Below, one piece after another: positions 49,223 to 59,816 of a stretch of DNA of 64,000 nt. The position numbers were made by a program, and so were the translations under genes. Source of the stretch: Geosiphon pyriformis (taxonomy: Eukaryota; Glomeromycota; Glomeromycetes; Archaeosporales; Geosiphonaceae); contig JAAOMT010000372.1 of assembly GCA_016748015.1 (NCBI GenBank), forward strand, positions 613,400-677,399. Reading direction: 5' to 3'. The notes under the pieces are model-generated. The model was not told the DNA's origin and ran no database searches. It saw only the letters and a list, made by a program, of their open reading frames with translations. Position 1 is the stretch's first letter. Every line of letters begins with the position of its first letter.

Positions 49223-51911
49223 ATGGAATATCATTTACCAGAGAACGCGAAACAATACCTACGCTACTATGGTAAGAGACTGTTTTGACCTGGCTAAAAA
49301 TACCGTTATTCACTCACATGTTCTGGTATATAGACTACTGGAGCCGACCTCGAAACGAATGGAATCTGCAGACCTTCAATACTTACTTGGCCCAACACGG
49401 AACTGTCGACAAAGCCAAAATTCACAACGCCTTTGAGAGAGAGATTACTGCACTCAAGAAATTGTTCGCGCGCGGACATCCCATCAGGATGCGTCTGAAC
49501 GAACTCGTGGGGCAACTAAAGGTGAGATGTAAGATGGCGGTACAGATAATGGCGAGACGCTACGAGAGTCAGTGCAAAGTGTTTCCTTGTCGTTTAGGGT
49601 GCTTCCCTGGCGTTTTCTGCTTCAATGCAAGGTATTTCCTTGTCGTTTAGGGTGCGACCCTGGCGTAGCAAGCAGCTGAGCCTCCGGGCGTTTTGTCTTC
49701 CAAATTCACTCCCGAAATTTTTTAGGGGCGAAATTTTTCCTAGTAACAATCTCAATTTGCTTCTTAGACCCGGCGCGCTCAGCACGAATATGAAACGATA
49801 TCGATGAAGAACAAAATGTTAGAAAAAAAGATCGACTTTGCAAAGGTTTGTGCTTATCGATTTGTCGTATCTGTAATCGCGAGTAAAAAACTCATTTCTT
49901 CTGAACGTTTAAGAATTCTGTATCTCTAAGCGGATATCGTCGGATCAACGAACACTACGAGAATTTTCATGCGAAACTGTTGAATGTCAAACGTTCTACA
50001 AACAAAGAGGATGATGAAAGTGATGAAGGCCAGGACGAGAACGGAGATGCTGAAGAAGATGAAGACAACAATCCTTTTCTAGTCCAATTAGAGGTCTGCT
50101 TTAAACCACGCTGCTTCCACTATTGTAATATGGTGCTTCATTGATTTTAGTTTTTTCTTATCGTCTGTACCTAGGGAAAAGAGCAGGAGGATGACAATTT
50201 CGTTGATGATGGGAACAAGCCGGAGCATGAGAAGGAGGATGCTCACCTGACTTGCAAAAGAAAATTGGAAGATGGTTCAATGTCGGCGTCCATAGAAGAA
50301 TTTACCAACACTTTCAGAGCCATGCTGAACGAGCGAAAATGGCGGCTTTCGACGGGCAAATTGGTTGAGGATGCCCTGTATGAGTTTGGATCAAAATGCA
50401 TGGAAGAGCAGTATGTGTCAAGCTTGACTTGATTTCTGATACTTCATTCCAATTTTTCACGTTACCCTGTTTTGCCATCGTATTAGCCTGTCTCATAGTT
50501 TCGTGCTAGACCCGGATGACATCTCCTATGCCAATGAAGGTATTTTTACAATGGCCGAGTTGAACGAGATCCGTGCACATAAGGAGCGTAACCTCCCTGA
50601 AATGCCGCAAAACCTTTTGAATTACCTAATGACCTATGCAAAGGTATATGAGAATCCAAGCGACATGATATTATTACTGAATGTACTGTTGTCCTCATCT
50701 TATACAACATGGTTCGTGCATAGAGCACAGTCCGAGAACTTCGGTGTGCTCTTCGGCAGCCTATTGGTCTCGTGGATGACAACTTTCTTCGTGAAATCTA
50801 TCATGACTTCGATTGGTTACAACTGGCAATGCACTCCCTGTGAGTAATGATTTTTGGTGTCCTCGACCTATACGGCATGCACAACTAATGCTAGATATCC
50901 GCTACTACCTCAAAGCGTGCGAGAGTATGAAATTGGCAGTCTGAAAGAAGACCACCATGAACAATGGTACAATCTTCATCTCTGGGGTCCAATCGTGGAC
51001 CAATGCTTTGCTGATGTAATGAACATGGAGGCAGTCAGGTGAGTTATTAAGAATGTATTTTTTCATCCCTGAGAAATGATTTAACATTCGGAACTTTTGC
51101 CAAACGATCTATAAGAGGGGAATCCTGTAGTGTAGCATCAGGTCTACGAAAGAACGCGAATCGCACGGTGCCGGGAAAGCATATCTTGAAGAAATTGAAG
51201 ATCGGGCGGAAAGGAGACCTGGTACTGCGAACGACCGCGAATCTTGAGTTTGGGGGAGCCGAGGCGGGAAGATTCTACAAGTCTAAGTGCGGGACGAAGT
51301 GGATAACGGAGAGTGGGCTCAAACTTCCGAAAATGCTCAAGGACATGCTCTTACAACTGGCAAACGAAGTTGGCTGGTCGGTACATGTGTTGCGAGAGTT
51401 GAGAACGTTCGGGTTTATGCAGGGTGGTAAGAAAAAACTCAATGGTTAATGTTACTCCTCTTTTCCTCTTTTTTCTTTGGATCAACAGTAAGACTTACAC
51501 CTTGTTCTCTTTGAGCCCGTCACCAGATGATCATTGAGCTAGACTGTCCAGAGGGGTACGTCTGTCGTATGCGCAGAGGGGAAACCTTCAAAGTTGCCAG
51601 TGATGCGATCACGCATATGAAAGAGACGTTGCCCCTCATGGCAGTTACATGGAAGGTCAAGGCAAGTGGATGGGCTCGTTGAACTTTTTAGTAAGCAAAA
51701 TGGCCGCTACTGTCTAATATTTGCTTGTCACTGATAGACCGCTGTGAAAGAATGCCTTGAAAGGGTGTTGACGCACATCAGTAACGACAGCTCTACGGAG
51801 GAAGTGTTCGAGTTGGTCAAACATGCTGGTTCAAGCCGTAAGGATGCGGAAAACATCATGCAAATTCATGGTTGTTTACAAACACCTCATAAACGTTCGA
51901 AGAAGCTCTAA
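49223..51911 (+). CDS. Uncharacterised fungal family protein with possible PD-(D/E)XK-like core
   Basis: Eleven exons: 49223-49271, 49334-49521, 49768-49845, 49914-50093, 50175-50410, 50487-50643, 50724-50839, 50895-51038, 51116-51426, 51516-51661, 51738-51911 (1779 nt, 592 aa); ten introns of 55-246 bp. Residues 1-110 are helical and charged. Then come an Asp/Glu-rich linker, a middle helical part (LREIYHDFDWLQLAMHSL, HEQWYNLHLWGPIVDQCF), and from residue 383 R-G-E-S-C-S followed by GRKGDLVLR, LEFGGAEAGR and a Lys-rich helix (LKLPKMLKDMLLQLA). D417, E432 and K440 are placed roughly as in PD-(D/E)XK nucleases; that is my inference. I know similar proteins from Mucoromycota as a large unnamed family. 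No signal peptide is visible. The last intron uses a GC donor (51662) or a GT donor six bases earlier. Confidence 0.78.
49573..49666. repeat. Tandem 41-bp repeat in intron 2 of the 49.2-kb gene
   Basis: 49573-49613 and 49626-49666 share 37 of 41 bases, including TTTCCTTGTCGTTTAGGGTG, with a period of 53. The intron (49522-49767) is the longest of the gene. Repeat function is unknown; it could be a fragment of a small dispersed element. Confidence 0.6.
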
Positions 51912-53622
51912 ATCTGAAGTATTGTTTGCATTGTATTTTTTTTCCTGTATCACCTTTTCGCTTGTCATTTTTTCTTGTGTCTTCTTACATCAAGTCCACA
52001 ATGGAACCCAAAAATTATAGTACTATTAGAAGTATTTTGAAAAGAGAACAAGGCGAAAAAATTGCTCTTACCAAAAACTATCTGAGAATATTTAGATAAG
52101 GGAATCATTGCCTATGAGATTTATCAAGAAAGGTTATCAAATGTGCATCGGAAGATTCAAAAGTCAAAGAAAAAAAGAGTGAAAAATTCCACGAGTATAC
52201 ATATTATGGAGTATTTTTTAATACACAATACACTATGTAGAAGAAATTTAACAAAACCAAACAAACTGCATAAAATATAAATATGATGAATGACAAAAAC
52301 TTAACTGAATATGAAAAGGCATTTTATATTTTAAAAGTTGGATGCAGTTGTGGTTGTTTTTTCAAAGTTTTCAAGAAAGCATTTGTTGAGATTTAAAACT
52401 TTTCAAGTGTTTTTTAAGCCTGAACAAATCATTTTTTTAATGATTTAACTTAAAATTATAAGTAATAAATTTATAAATATTAATTACCTTTTAAAAAAAA
52501 GCTTTTATTAATGAAAAAAATTATACTGTTGAAACTGTAATTTATTTTTTTGCCAGAAAACTTACTTGAATATGTTAAAGATTAATTGAGCTTATTTTAA
52601 AATATAAAAAGTAATTTAATAAAAAGTAATTTTATATTATAATACTATAATAATATAAAATAAAACCAATATAAAGATGGCTATTATAATAAAAATTTAT
52701 TCTTAAATTACATTAAAATTTACAACTTACTTAGTTTAATAAAAAGTATTAATTAAATTATTTAATAAATTATTTTTTATTTATAAAAATGGATGAATCT
52801 AGTTGTAACAATCTGTTACATAAAACAACCTCGAAAATAGCTTTAATTAAGATCGAAAATTTTATTAAATTTTAAAAAAATAATATGTAATAATAATGTG
52901 TATTAATTATTTTTATTGGACAAATTAAAGTTGAATTATTAATTTTACTAGAAATAAATACAATGTTTAGTTATTACAAAGTAAGAAATAAACAAATAAT
53001 TAACTAAATTTTACTTAATTTTAATATTTTGTACTATTGTGTCTTAAAAGATCATATTTACAACAAGTGTATTTTGTGTATAGTTTTTTTTTTTTAGCAG
53101 ACTTATAACATTTGGTTTTTGGGTGTTATTTACATTATAATACTAATAGATTTTCAACTTGCTCAAGCTTATTTTCTTTATTGGCATTATTAATTTAATT
53201 GTTCTTTAGGACTTGGTCTTAATTTTGAAATATAAGCACTACTTTTTTATGTTGGCCAATAAATTGTCTTAATTATATTATTATTTACTATAATTGTTAT
53301 ATACAATAGTAAATTGAACAGTCTGTTATGTAAATTTTTACATTTTATCATATTTTTGTTTTTTTTGTATTACAAGACATAAAACATTAGTAATAATTTT
53401 AAATACAGTTAAAAAATTTGGAATTACTATTTTGTTAAAAGAATTTTTTGCAGTTTTTTGATTTGTAAAGCAAAAAGCTTTAGTAACTAAATTATTGTCT
53501 TTTTTTTATTAGTATACTATTATGAAAGTATTATTTAAATATAAAATTCCACGATTTTTGATTATAATATTACTTAAAAATAATAGTAATAAACAATATT
53601 ATGAGATATACTAAACAAATAT
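51912..53622. other. 3' flank then AT-rich spacer
   Basis: To about 52400 composition is intermediate and probably includes the 3' UTR. After that it is AT-rich. Around 53041-53480 there is slightly more complex sequence that may be a dead DNA transposon, but I can recognise no transposase motif. No gene is called. Confidence 0.5.
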
Positions 53623-54439
53623 TGTTATTCATAAAAAGTAGAAATTATAATAATAAGTAAAATAACTAATTAGAAATAAGCATAATAAAAGAAAAAATTT
53701 CAGAATTTCTCTTAAGAAATTACAAAATTTTAGAATTTCTCTCAAAAAATTGCAGAATTTCAAGGAATCTTGTATAACATAAATTATATATATATAGTAA
53801 AAGTATTAAAAGCAAAAAAAGTAATTCCAAAAAAATTTAATAAAATAGATAAAATTTATTAAAGTTCAAAACAACAATACTCTTTTCTTTAAAAAATAGT
53901 TTTTTATAACTTAAAATATAATTATTTTCATATTAATAAAATTATCTATTATTATCCTATCTATGTTTTTATTACTTAATTAAAGAAATATTAATTTATT
54001 TCATTCTATCAATACTTTATGTTGATAAAATTCAATACTTAATTATATTAAACCAATAGCTCTTAATTATGACTATTGATAGAATACTAATTTCTTATTT
54101 TTTTATTTTTTTATTATTTTTTTTTGTTTTGTTTCTTTGTTATTTACTAATTAAATTAAAAAAATTAAGTACTGAATATTTAATATCAAGAATAGCTTGA
54201 TAAAAGACCTAAAAACAAAAGTAAAAATTTAAGAATAACTTAACAAAAGAATATAACTGCCAAAATAAACCAGCCATTATATTAAAAAAAAATTCACAGA
54301 AGAAACTATCAATTAAGTCTCTGTTTATTATATAAAAAACTTAATCAAAACCTTCAAAAATTACCATTATTTTCAGCTATTAAGTACCAAGTTACAGGTT
54401 TGTTATTTGTTCTAATATTCCAAATAATTACTTATAACA
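53623..54439 (+). mobile_element. Solo LTR of family B
   Basis: The reverse complement of this stretch follows element B's LTR from end to end: TGTTATAAGTAATTATTTGG at the right edge (54439 backwards), ACTTGGTACTTAATAGCT, the A/T-rich AAAATAAAA block, and the AATTTCT-rich half. Plus-strand ends are TGTTA (53623) and TAACA (54439). No coding region adjoins, and the flanking bases (ATAT, GCAT) do not form a target duplication. Confidence 0.7.
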
Positions 54440-56339
54440 GCATAAACAAAAGTAAGAAACAGAATCAATAATTATAATAAAATGTGAATGTTTGCTGTTT
54501 TTTAGTTATAAATTTGTGATTTTTTATACTTTTTTAATGTTTTTTTCATCAATTTTAGCAACCATTAATTTCAATAAAATTTGTTTTATGTCATACAAAT
54601 TTTTAATAAAATTATCTATTATATTAGGACTAAAATTTTAAATATCAAAATGTTGTTAAATAAATAATTTAAAAAAGTATATTAGGAAATAAATTTTTTT
54701 ATCTTATCATAAACATTAATATTTAATAATAATTAACTTACAATAAAGTATAAACATTGTGTTATTTTTAAATGTTTTATAGATAAAATATGAGACATAA
54801 GATATTAAGTTATTTGTTTGTTAACTTCAGAAAAGAGATTATAGCCAACTAATATGATTTCTATACAAGATAAAAATGTATAATATTTAAAAAACAATTC
54901 TATTCTGTCTTATTTTCAAGTTTTGTGTTTATTATATTAACAAAATTACATAAATTGTCATTTGCTGAAAGTATATATTTAATAATATTGTTAAACCTTT
55001 TAATATAAGAAATAGTTTGGGTTTTTACAGTAAATATTTTTGATATAAATACACAAATTCATGTTTGTTAGCTGAAATAAAAAGTTTTCATTAAGTAATC
55101 TTTAATATTAATATATGTTTCAATAAGTTGTAATTATCATTTATAGAAATTTTTTTCACATAAATTATTGTAATATAGAAAAAAATTATGAACAAAGCTT
55201 TTATATTGATTATAAAATTTTGATTTAAGATTTTTTAATAAGTTTTTATTAATGTAAAAAATACAATAAATTTAGTAAGTTATTTTATATATTTGAGCAA
55301 TTGCTGTATCTGCTATAAAATTAACATTAGTAATAAACATTAATAGTTCTGTTATTGTTGCTTTTTTATATATTCTAGAATTTATTTATATGATTCAGCA
55401 GTTTTATTTAATACAAAGACCTATGTGATAAAATAAGATCTTGTGTTATTGTTTATAATAAAAAAAAGAAAAAATAACATCTAATAATAGTTGGTTTTTG
55501 TTGTATTGTTATTTAAAACAACATTATAGTACTCTAACCAAAAAACAACTTGTGCAGAAGACATTCAAAATACACAAGTAAGCCAATTTTTATTAATTTC
55601 ACACTTTATAATTCATTTATAATTATTTGATTTGTAATTTATAAGAGTTGTCAACAAGTAGAATGTATTGTATTTTTCATTGTTATAAACTTTAAATCTT
55701 TGTATTGTATTTGTAAGATTACAATTAAAAATAGATGTTATTGAAAATTTTACTTTTAATAATTTTTTTTAAGTAGTAATTAATAGATTTGCATATTTTA
55801 TAAAAAATCAGATCTTTTAAAAAATATTATTTGAAATTTTTCAATATATTAAAGCATATTTTCTAATATTAAAATATAATAAATAATTGTATGTATTATT
55901 AAAAGTAATAAAAGTTATTTTACATGAGTTTTTGGTACAGTTGACATTGATATATTAACTACATCTTTAATGTTTTAATTTAGTGTTCTGATAATTTTGA
56001 ATGATAATTTTTTTTTGGTTCATATTAATTACTAAATTTGTATTTAAAAATATAATGTTTAATATTGCCATTTAGATATTATTCTAATTTTTTTTAGATA
56101 ACTCCAAATCTTTGTTGTTTATTATAAGTTTTTATAATTATATTAATATTTTTTTATGTTTTAAAAACATAATTAGTACAAAGTTTTATAGTTAAATAAA
56201 TGTAAAAAAATCTGATACTAAATATAACTGAAATTATAATCAAAAATTTTATCTCTATTTATAGATATTTGGTTACTTAATTAGAATAAGTTTTTATTAA
56301 TGTAATTTTATAGTTAATTGGCCAGTATTATCTGAGTAA
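54440..56339. other. AT-rich spacer, no gene seen
   Basis: No reading frame with recognisable content on either strand. Probably old repeats. Confidence 0.55.
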
Positions 56340-57352
56340 AAAAACTGATCCAAAGTTATAAAAAAATGTAACCAGAACATGATATAATACAGAATAATGT
56401 GCAATAATATTGGATAATACATTATAACTTAAAATAGTGCAGGATAATACAGAATAACACTAGATAATATGTTATAACATAGGATAACTAGTAATAACAT
56501 AAAAGAATGAAACAATAACAAAAATGACAAAAGCAATAGTTAGCAATAACAAAACAATCAGAAGCAATCCTGTAAAATCAAAAGAATATATAAAAGCAAG
56601 TAGTTGTAGAAAGTAGAAATAAACAGATAGATAAATATGAACTATTAGACAAAAATTAATTCCTGCTCTTTACCTATTCTCTTAAATTACATTAAATAAA
56701 CTCAAAATAAACTCAAAATAAACTTATCAACAGAAATTCAAAAAAAAACATGAATACATGTTTTTTAAACTTCTATGTTTTAATTGAATTAAATTTTGTT
56801 TCATACTCTCATTTTAGGCCCAATGCTCTTAGCATAAATGCCTTAAATCATTAATAACTTGGACCAATCACTCTTGATCATGGTGATTGATGATATTAAT
56901 TTCTCTTTTTTTTCGTTTTTTTCTTTTTTTTTCTTTTTTTTCTTTTTTTCTTTATTTTCTTTGATAGAACAGCAACATAGAAAAATCAACTGTCTGAGAA
57001 TAGACTTTGTGATAGCCTGGTAAAAGAAAGAAGCTTTCTCTAAGTTTTTGGATATTAATATTATCTTGATAGCTTATCAAAAAAGTGAAAAAACAATGCC
57101 AGATTCTAATAACTGTGCTTGTTAGCTTAGAAAAGAAAGCTTATCTTTATAAAAAGTTGTAATTAGCAAGAACCAAAACTCTGTGTCTTATAACCAAAAA
57201 ACTTAATAAATAAATTCACAATCAGTAAATAAGACTTTCAGAGACTGATAATCAAAATTAAGCCAGCAGAATTACATGAAAAACACATCACCAATAATTA
57301 AGAGCACCAAATGTTATCATTTCTCTATCCTACTAAGTTTATTTATAATACC
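56340..57352 (+). mobile_element. Solo LTR of family A, better preserved
   Basis: The reverse complement matches the element-A LTRs: AACATTTGGTGCTCTTAATT near 57311, TTTGGTTATAAGACACAGAG near 57180, the GCTTTCTTCTTTTACCAGGC block near 57020, the A-rich tract (56907-56955), and TTATGCTAAGAGCATTGG near 56830. The minisatellite is represented by AATAATACA-type repeats at 56380-56520. No internal region is attached. Edges are approximate. Confidence 0.7.
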
Positions 57353-57836
57353 AGTTTTATATTAAAAATAGGTTCTAAATTAGGATAAAAATAACTTTAG
57401 TTTTTTAACACATAGTTTTTTACTAAACATATATATATACTCTTCTTTAAAAACAAACTGGTTATTTTATTTTATTTTGTATTTATATTAAAATATTAAT
57501 CTTAATATAATACATAATATATAGAGTATTATATTTAAAATTGTCAATATACTATTAATCACAATACTAATTAATACATTTAAGTAAATATTATCTAAAA
57601 TAATTTGAAGAGTCAGACTTTGTGTAATCTGTTGCTTTTAACACTTTAAAATTTATAGCTTATATTTGATACATAAATTTCTATGATTACTTTTATAATA
57701 TATAAGTTTTCTTGTGATTTAAGCACTGTTTGAAACAAAAAAAACTTCTTGTTGTGCGTCAAATTTAAAAACCATGTAATATAATATATGTGATTTATTT
57801 TTAATTAATTATTACATAATTTAAAACAGATTAAGA
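57353..57836. other. AT-rich spacer, no gene seen
   Basis: No frame or motif recognised between the solo LTR and the palindrome. Confidence 0.5.
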
Positions 57837-57874
57837 CGTCGATCACTGTGCCATATATGGCACAGTGATCGACG
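57837..57874. repeat. 38-bp perfect palindrome
   Basis: Each half is CGTCGATCACTGTGCCATA; the second half is the exact reverse complement with no spacer, and the next base on each side no longer pairs. It stands in AT-rich DNA 67 bases before the first Mollicutes-like codons. Possible roles: a cruciform, a fold-back element, or a transposon terminal repeat pair fused head to head. Confidence 0.85.
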
Positions 57875-57940
57875 AAACAAATAAACTCACGTGGCACAAT
57901 ATCAAATCACGTGATTTTCTGAGGTTGTTACAAATCTATT

Positions 57941-58310
57941 AATTCTAAAAAAATTACAGAATTACTTTGTTTTTATTAACAAAAAAAATTATCCTTACTT
58001 TTACTTAAAAATTGTGAATCCCTAAAAATCTTAGACTGCAGAAAATTTTCTTGTTTTATTGATTGTTGCAGATAAACCAAATCTAAAAACTATTTCTTGA
58101 AAAGAAAATAATTTCCAAGAGTTAATAATAGAAGATTGCTCTAATTTAGAACAATTAGATTTTAGTAATCAAAGTATTTATTTTGAAGAAAGTGGTTATA
58201 AAATCGAATGTGAATTGTTAATTGATACTATTAACAATAGCAATCTGAAAAATGTTTTTTATTCCAAGTATAGTAAAAATATTCCTGATTACAAACCTTT
58301 TCCAAACTAG
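57941..58310 (+). pseudogene. Broken LRR-like gene fragment using TGA as Trp (Mollicutes-like)
   Basis: Two overlapping frames give leucine-rich-repeat-like units. 57941-58075 reads LLLLKNCESLKILDCRKFS (one TAA upstream). 58071-58310 reads KPNLKTIS-W-KENNF, then QELIIEDCSNLEQLDFSNQ, with Trp from TGA at 58098-58100. The pattern 'L..L...NC..L..LD.S.N' repeats about every 22 residues. A one-base shift near 58300 joins the next frame (58301 onward). The 5' end is missing. Neither TGA-as-Trp nor this protein type fits a nuclear fungal gene; Mollicutes code 4 does. Whether it was ever expressed here is unknown. Confidence 0.6.
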
Positions 58311-58816
58311 AAAAAGTAAAGATTGGTAAAAGAATTATAATAGGTAATGAACAAGCTTACTTTGTTGAAAGGATTGATATTCTCGGAATTCGCAATACTG
58401 AAAAAATAGAAACAATACTAGCTAATCCTAATAATTACTCTTGAGAAGACTTGATGAAACTAGAGAAAAAAGATTTATACGAAGTATTAGTCGAATTAAG
58501 ATTAAAACTAATCAACTTAGAGAGAAAGAAACTCAGAGAAGAATTAACAAAAGAAAAAACCAAAGCTGATTTACCACTGGTTGAAAAAAAAATACCAATT
58601 CCTCTCTTAGAAAAAGACAATTTACCAATAGAAGATAATCCGAAAATACCAACACCCCAAGAAGAACCAGTTCCGGAACCTGATTATAAAAAAGTATACT
58701 CCGAATTACAAGCAGAAATAGAAAATCTGAAAAAACAGCTACCAAAAAAGGAAGAAATAGCAGTAATATGAAATAAAATTACTAGTTCTGCCCTTAGTCA
58801 AGAAAAAAAGCAATAA
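58301..58816 (+). pseudogene. Coiled-coil, proline-rich Mollicutes-like frame with TGA as Trp
   Basis: With code 4 this is 171 codons: SKLEKVKIGKRIIIGNEQAY, then ILANPNNYS-W-EDLMKLEKK (Trp is TGA at 58442-58444), a Lys/Glu coiled coil (EVLVELRLKLINLERKK), a proline stretch (KIPTPQEEPVPEPD) and a second coiled coil. It ends AVI-W-NKITSSALSQEKKQ (TGA at 58769-58771) before TAA at 58814. With the standard code only 58451-58768 stays open. It probably continues the LRR fragment after a frameshift, giving one surface or effector-like protein. No TGG codon occurs in the frame. Confidence 0.65.
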
Positions 58817-58840
58817 TTAGATAATTTACTAAATGCTAAA

Positions 58841-58853
58841 GAAAGAGGTATTA
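58841..58853 (+). promoter_or_regulatory. Shine-Dalgarno-like site before a GTG start
   Basis: GAAAGAGGTATTA precedes GTG at 58854; the purine core AAAGAGG is spaced about six bases from the start codon. This is a bacterial, not fungal, translation signal and supports a bacterial origin. Purine runs are common in this DNA, so the weight is moderate. Confidence 0.45.
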
Positions 58854-58979
58854 GTGAAAAGTAATAAGCCAACTAATTATTTTCCTTATCTCTTGGGAAT
58901 AGGAATAATGATAATATCAGTAATGTTATTGGTTTACTTAGTAGGAAAAACAAGAAGAGAAATCAACTTGAAAAAATAA
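58854..58979 (+). CDS. Small single-pass membrane protein (Mollicutes-like)
   Basis: Forty-one codons from GTG: a short polar start (KSNKPTNYFPY), one hydrophobic helix (LLGIGIMIISVMLLVYLVG), then a basic tail (KTRREINLKK). Basic residues after the helix suggest the N-terminus faces outward. It overlaps or closely follows the coiled-coil frame in operon fashion. The frame is intact and contains no Trp, so it does not itself test the code. Family unknown. Confidence 0.5.
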   Translation: MKSNKPTNYFPYLLGIGIMIISVMLLVYLVGKTRREINLKK

Positions 58980-58998
58980 TTATGGTTAATGCTCAAAC

Positions 58999-59199
58999 AT
59001 GATTATAAACAATAAGTTTCCTAACCAAAGAGATTGAGAAATAATTAACAAAAAAATTGTAATTACTTTGGAAGATTATTTCCAGACCTTTTCCATATAC
59101 CACTGAGATTTTTTTGGTGAGCTTTTATAGTTTTCACTCCCACATGATTACGTTCACATTCCTTTCTATTCTCCCGAATATTTCATTCATTATATTTAA
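58999..59199 (+). pseudogene. Mollicutes-like frame with two TGA-Trp codons and one amber stop
   Basis: Reads MIINNKFPNQRD-W-EIINKK and then VITLEDYFQTFSIYH-W-DFF, with Trp from TGA at 59035-59037 and 59104-59106. TAG at 59128 is followed in the same frame by FSLPHDYVHIPFYSPEYFIH up to TAA at 59197. The aromatic-rich, well-mixed composition on both sides of the amber is unlike chance AT-rich translation. Unknown family; probably a dead gene. Confidence 0.6.
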
Positions 59200-59581
59200 C
59201 CAATTGATAAAAAAGAAAAAAAAAACACAGGAGAAATAATTAATCGCTAGCATAGAAGTTAAAAGTAAATAGTTCTTATATATGAAAGAATTAAAAAATA
59301 AGGATTTTGATCAGGTTTACTTTGTCTGGTTTTGTTTCAGCACGCCTCATATAATAATATACATCTAAATAAATGTTTGAATTAAATATTTCTTAAAATT
59401 ATTTTTTATTTATATAAAATTTTTCATGATTTAATTAATTTTTGTAATTAATATTATATATATTTTGATTATTAGAATTATCGGGTGGTCAAAATAATTA
59501 GAATCATATATTTTTGGAGTGAGATCTTGCTTTACGTTCTCTTGTTATTCTTCTTCTTCTTCTTCATTTCATATTCTTCCA

Positions 59582-59797
59582 TTAATATGTTTTCTTTCCT
59601 CTTTTTTTTACTAGTCTGATTCTTATAATATTCATATAACATTCGAAAAGCGAATCCATTTCTATAGCTCTTATGTGCCATTTCGGGGAAAACTCCCCTC
59701 CTGTATTCTTTTTGATACTATATCCTTCTTGCCAGAAGAAAACAATTCAATCTAGATAAACTTTACTAATTTCAAAGTGGTCAAAGAATCCCAATTT
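59582..59797 (-). pseudogene. Possible code-4 reading frame, minus strand
   Basis: On the minus strand 71 codons and a stop read KLGFFDHFEISKVYLD-W-IV, FFWQEGYSIKKNTGGEFSPK, WHIRAIEMDSLFECYMN and a basic end (VKKRGKKTY). One Trp is TGA and two are TGG. The text looks protein-like, but alternative frames here are also open, and mixed Trp codons make the code-4 reading weaker than at 58-59 kb. No family recognised. Confidence 0.3.
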
Positions 59798-59816
59798 TTA
59801 TAATTGTTCTTAAGAA

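Noticed and set aside
49285-49333. Exon extension upstream of the second exon of the 49.2-kb gene
   Set aside because: This open stretch lies within a 62-bp GT-AG intron; splicing joins Y-Y to D-Y-W in phase.
58451-58771. Fungal gene using a TTG start with the standard code
   Set aside because: The frame runs upstream without break if TGA at 58442 is Trp, and no ATG or splice site marks a fungal start.
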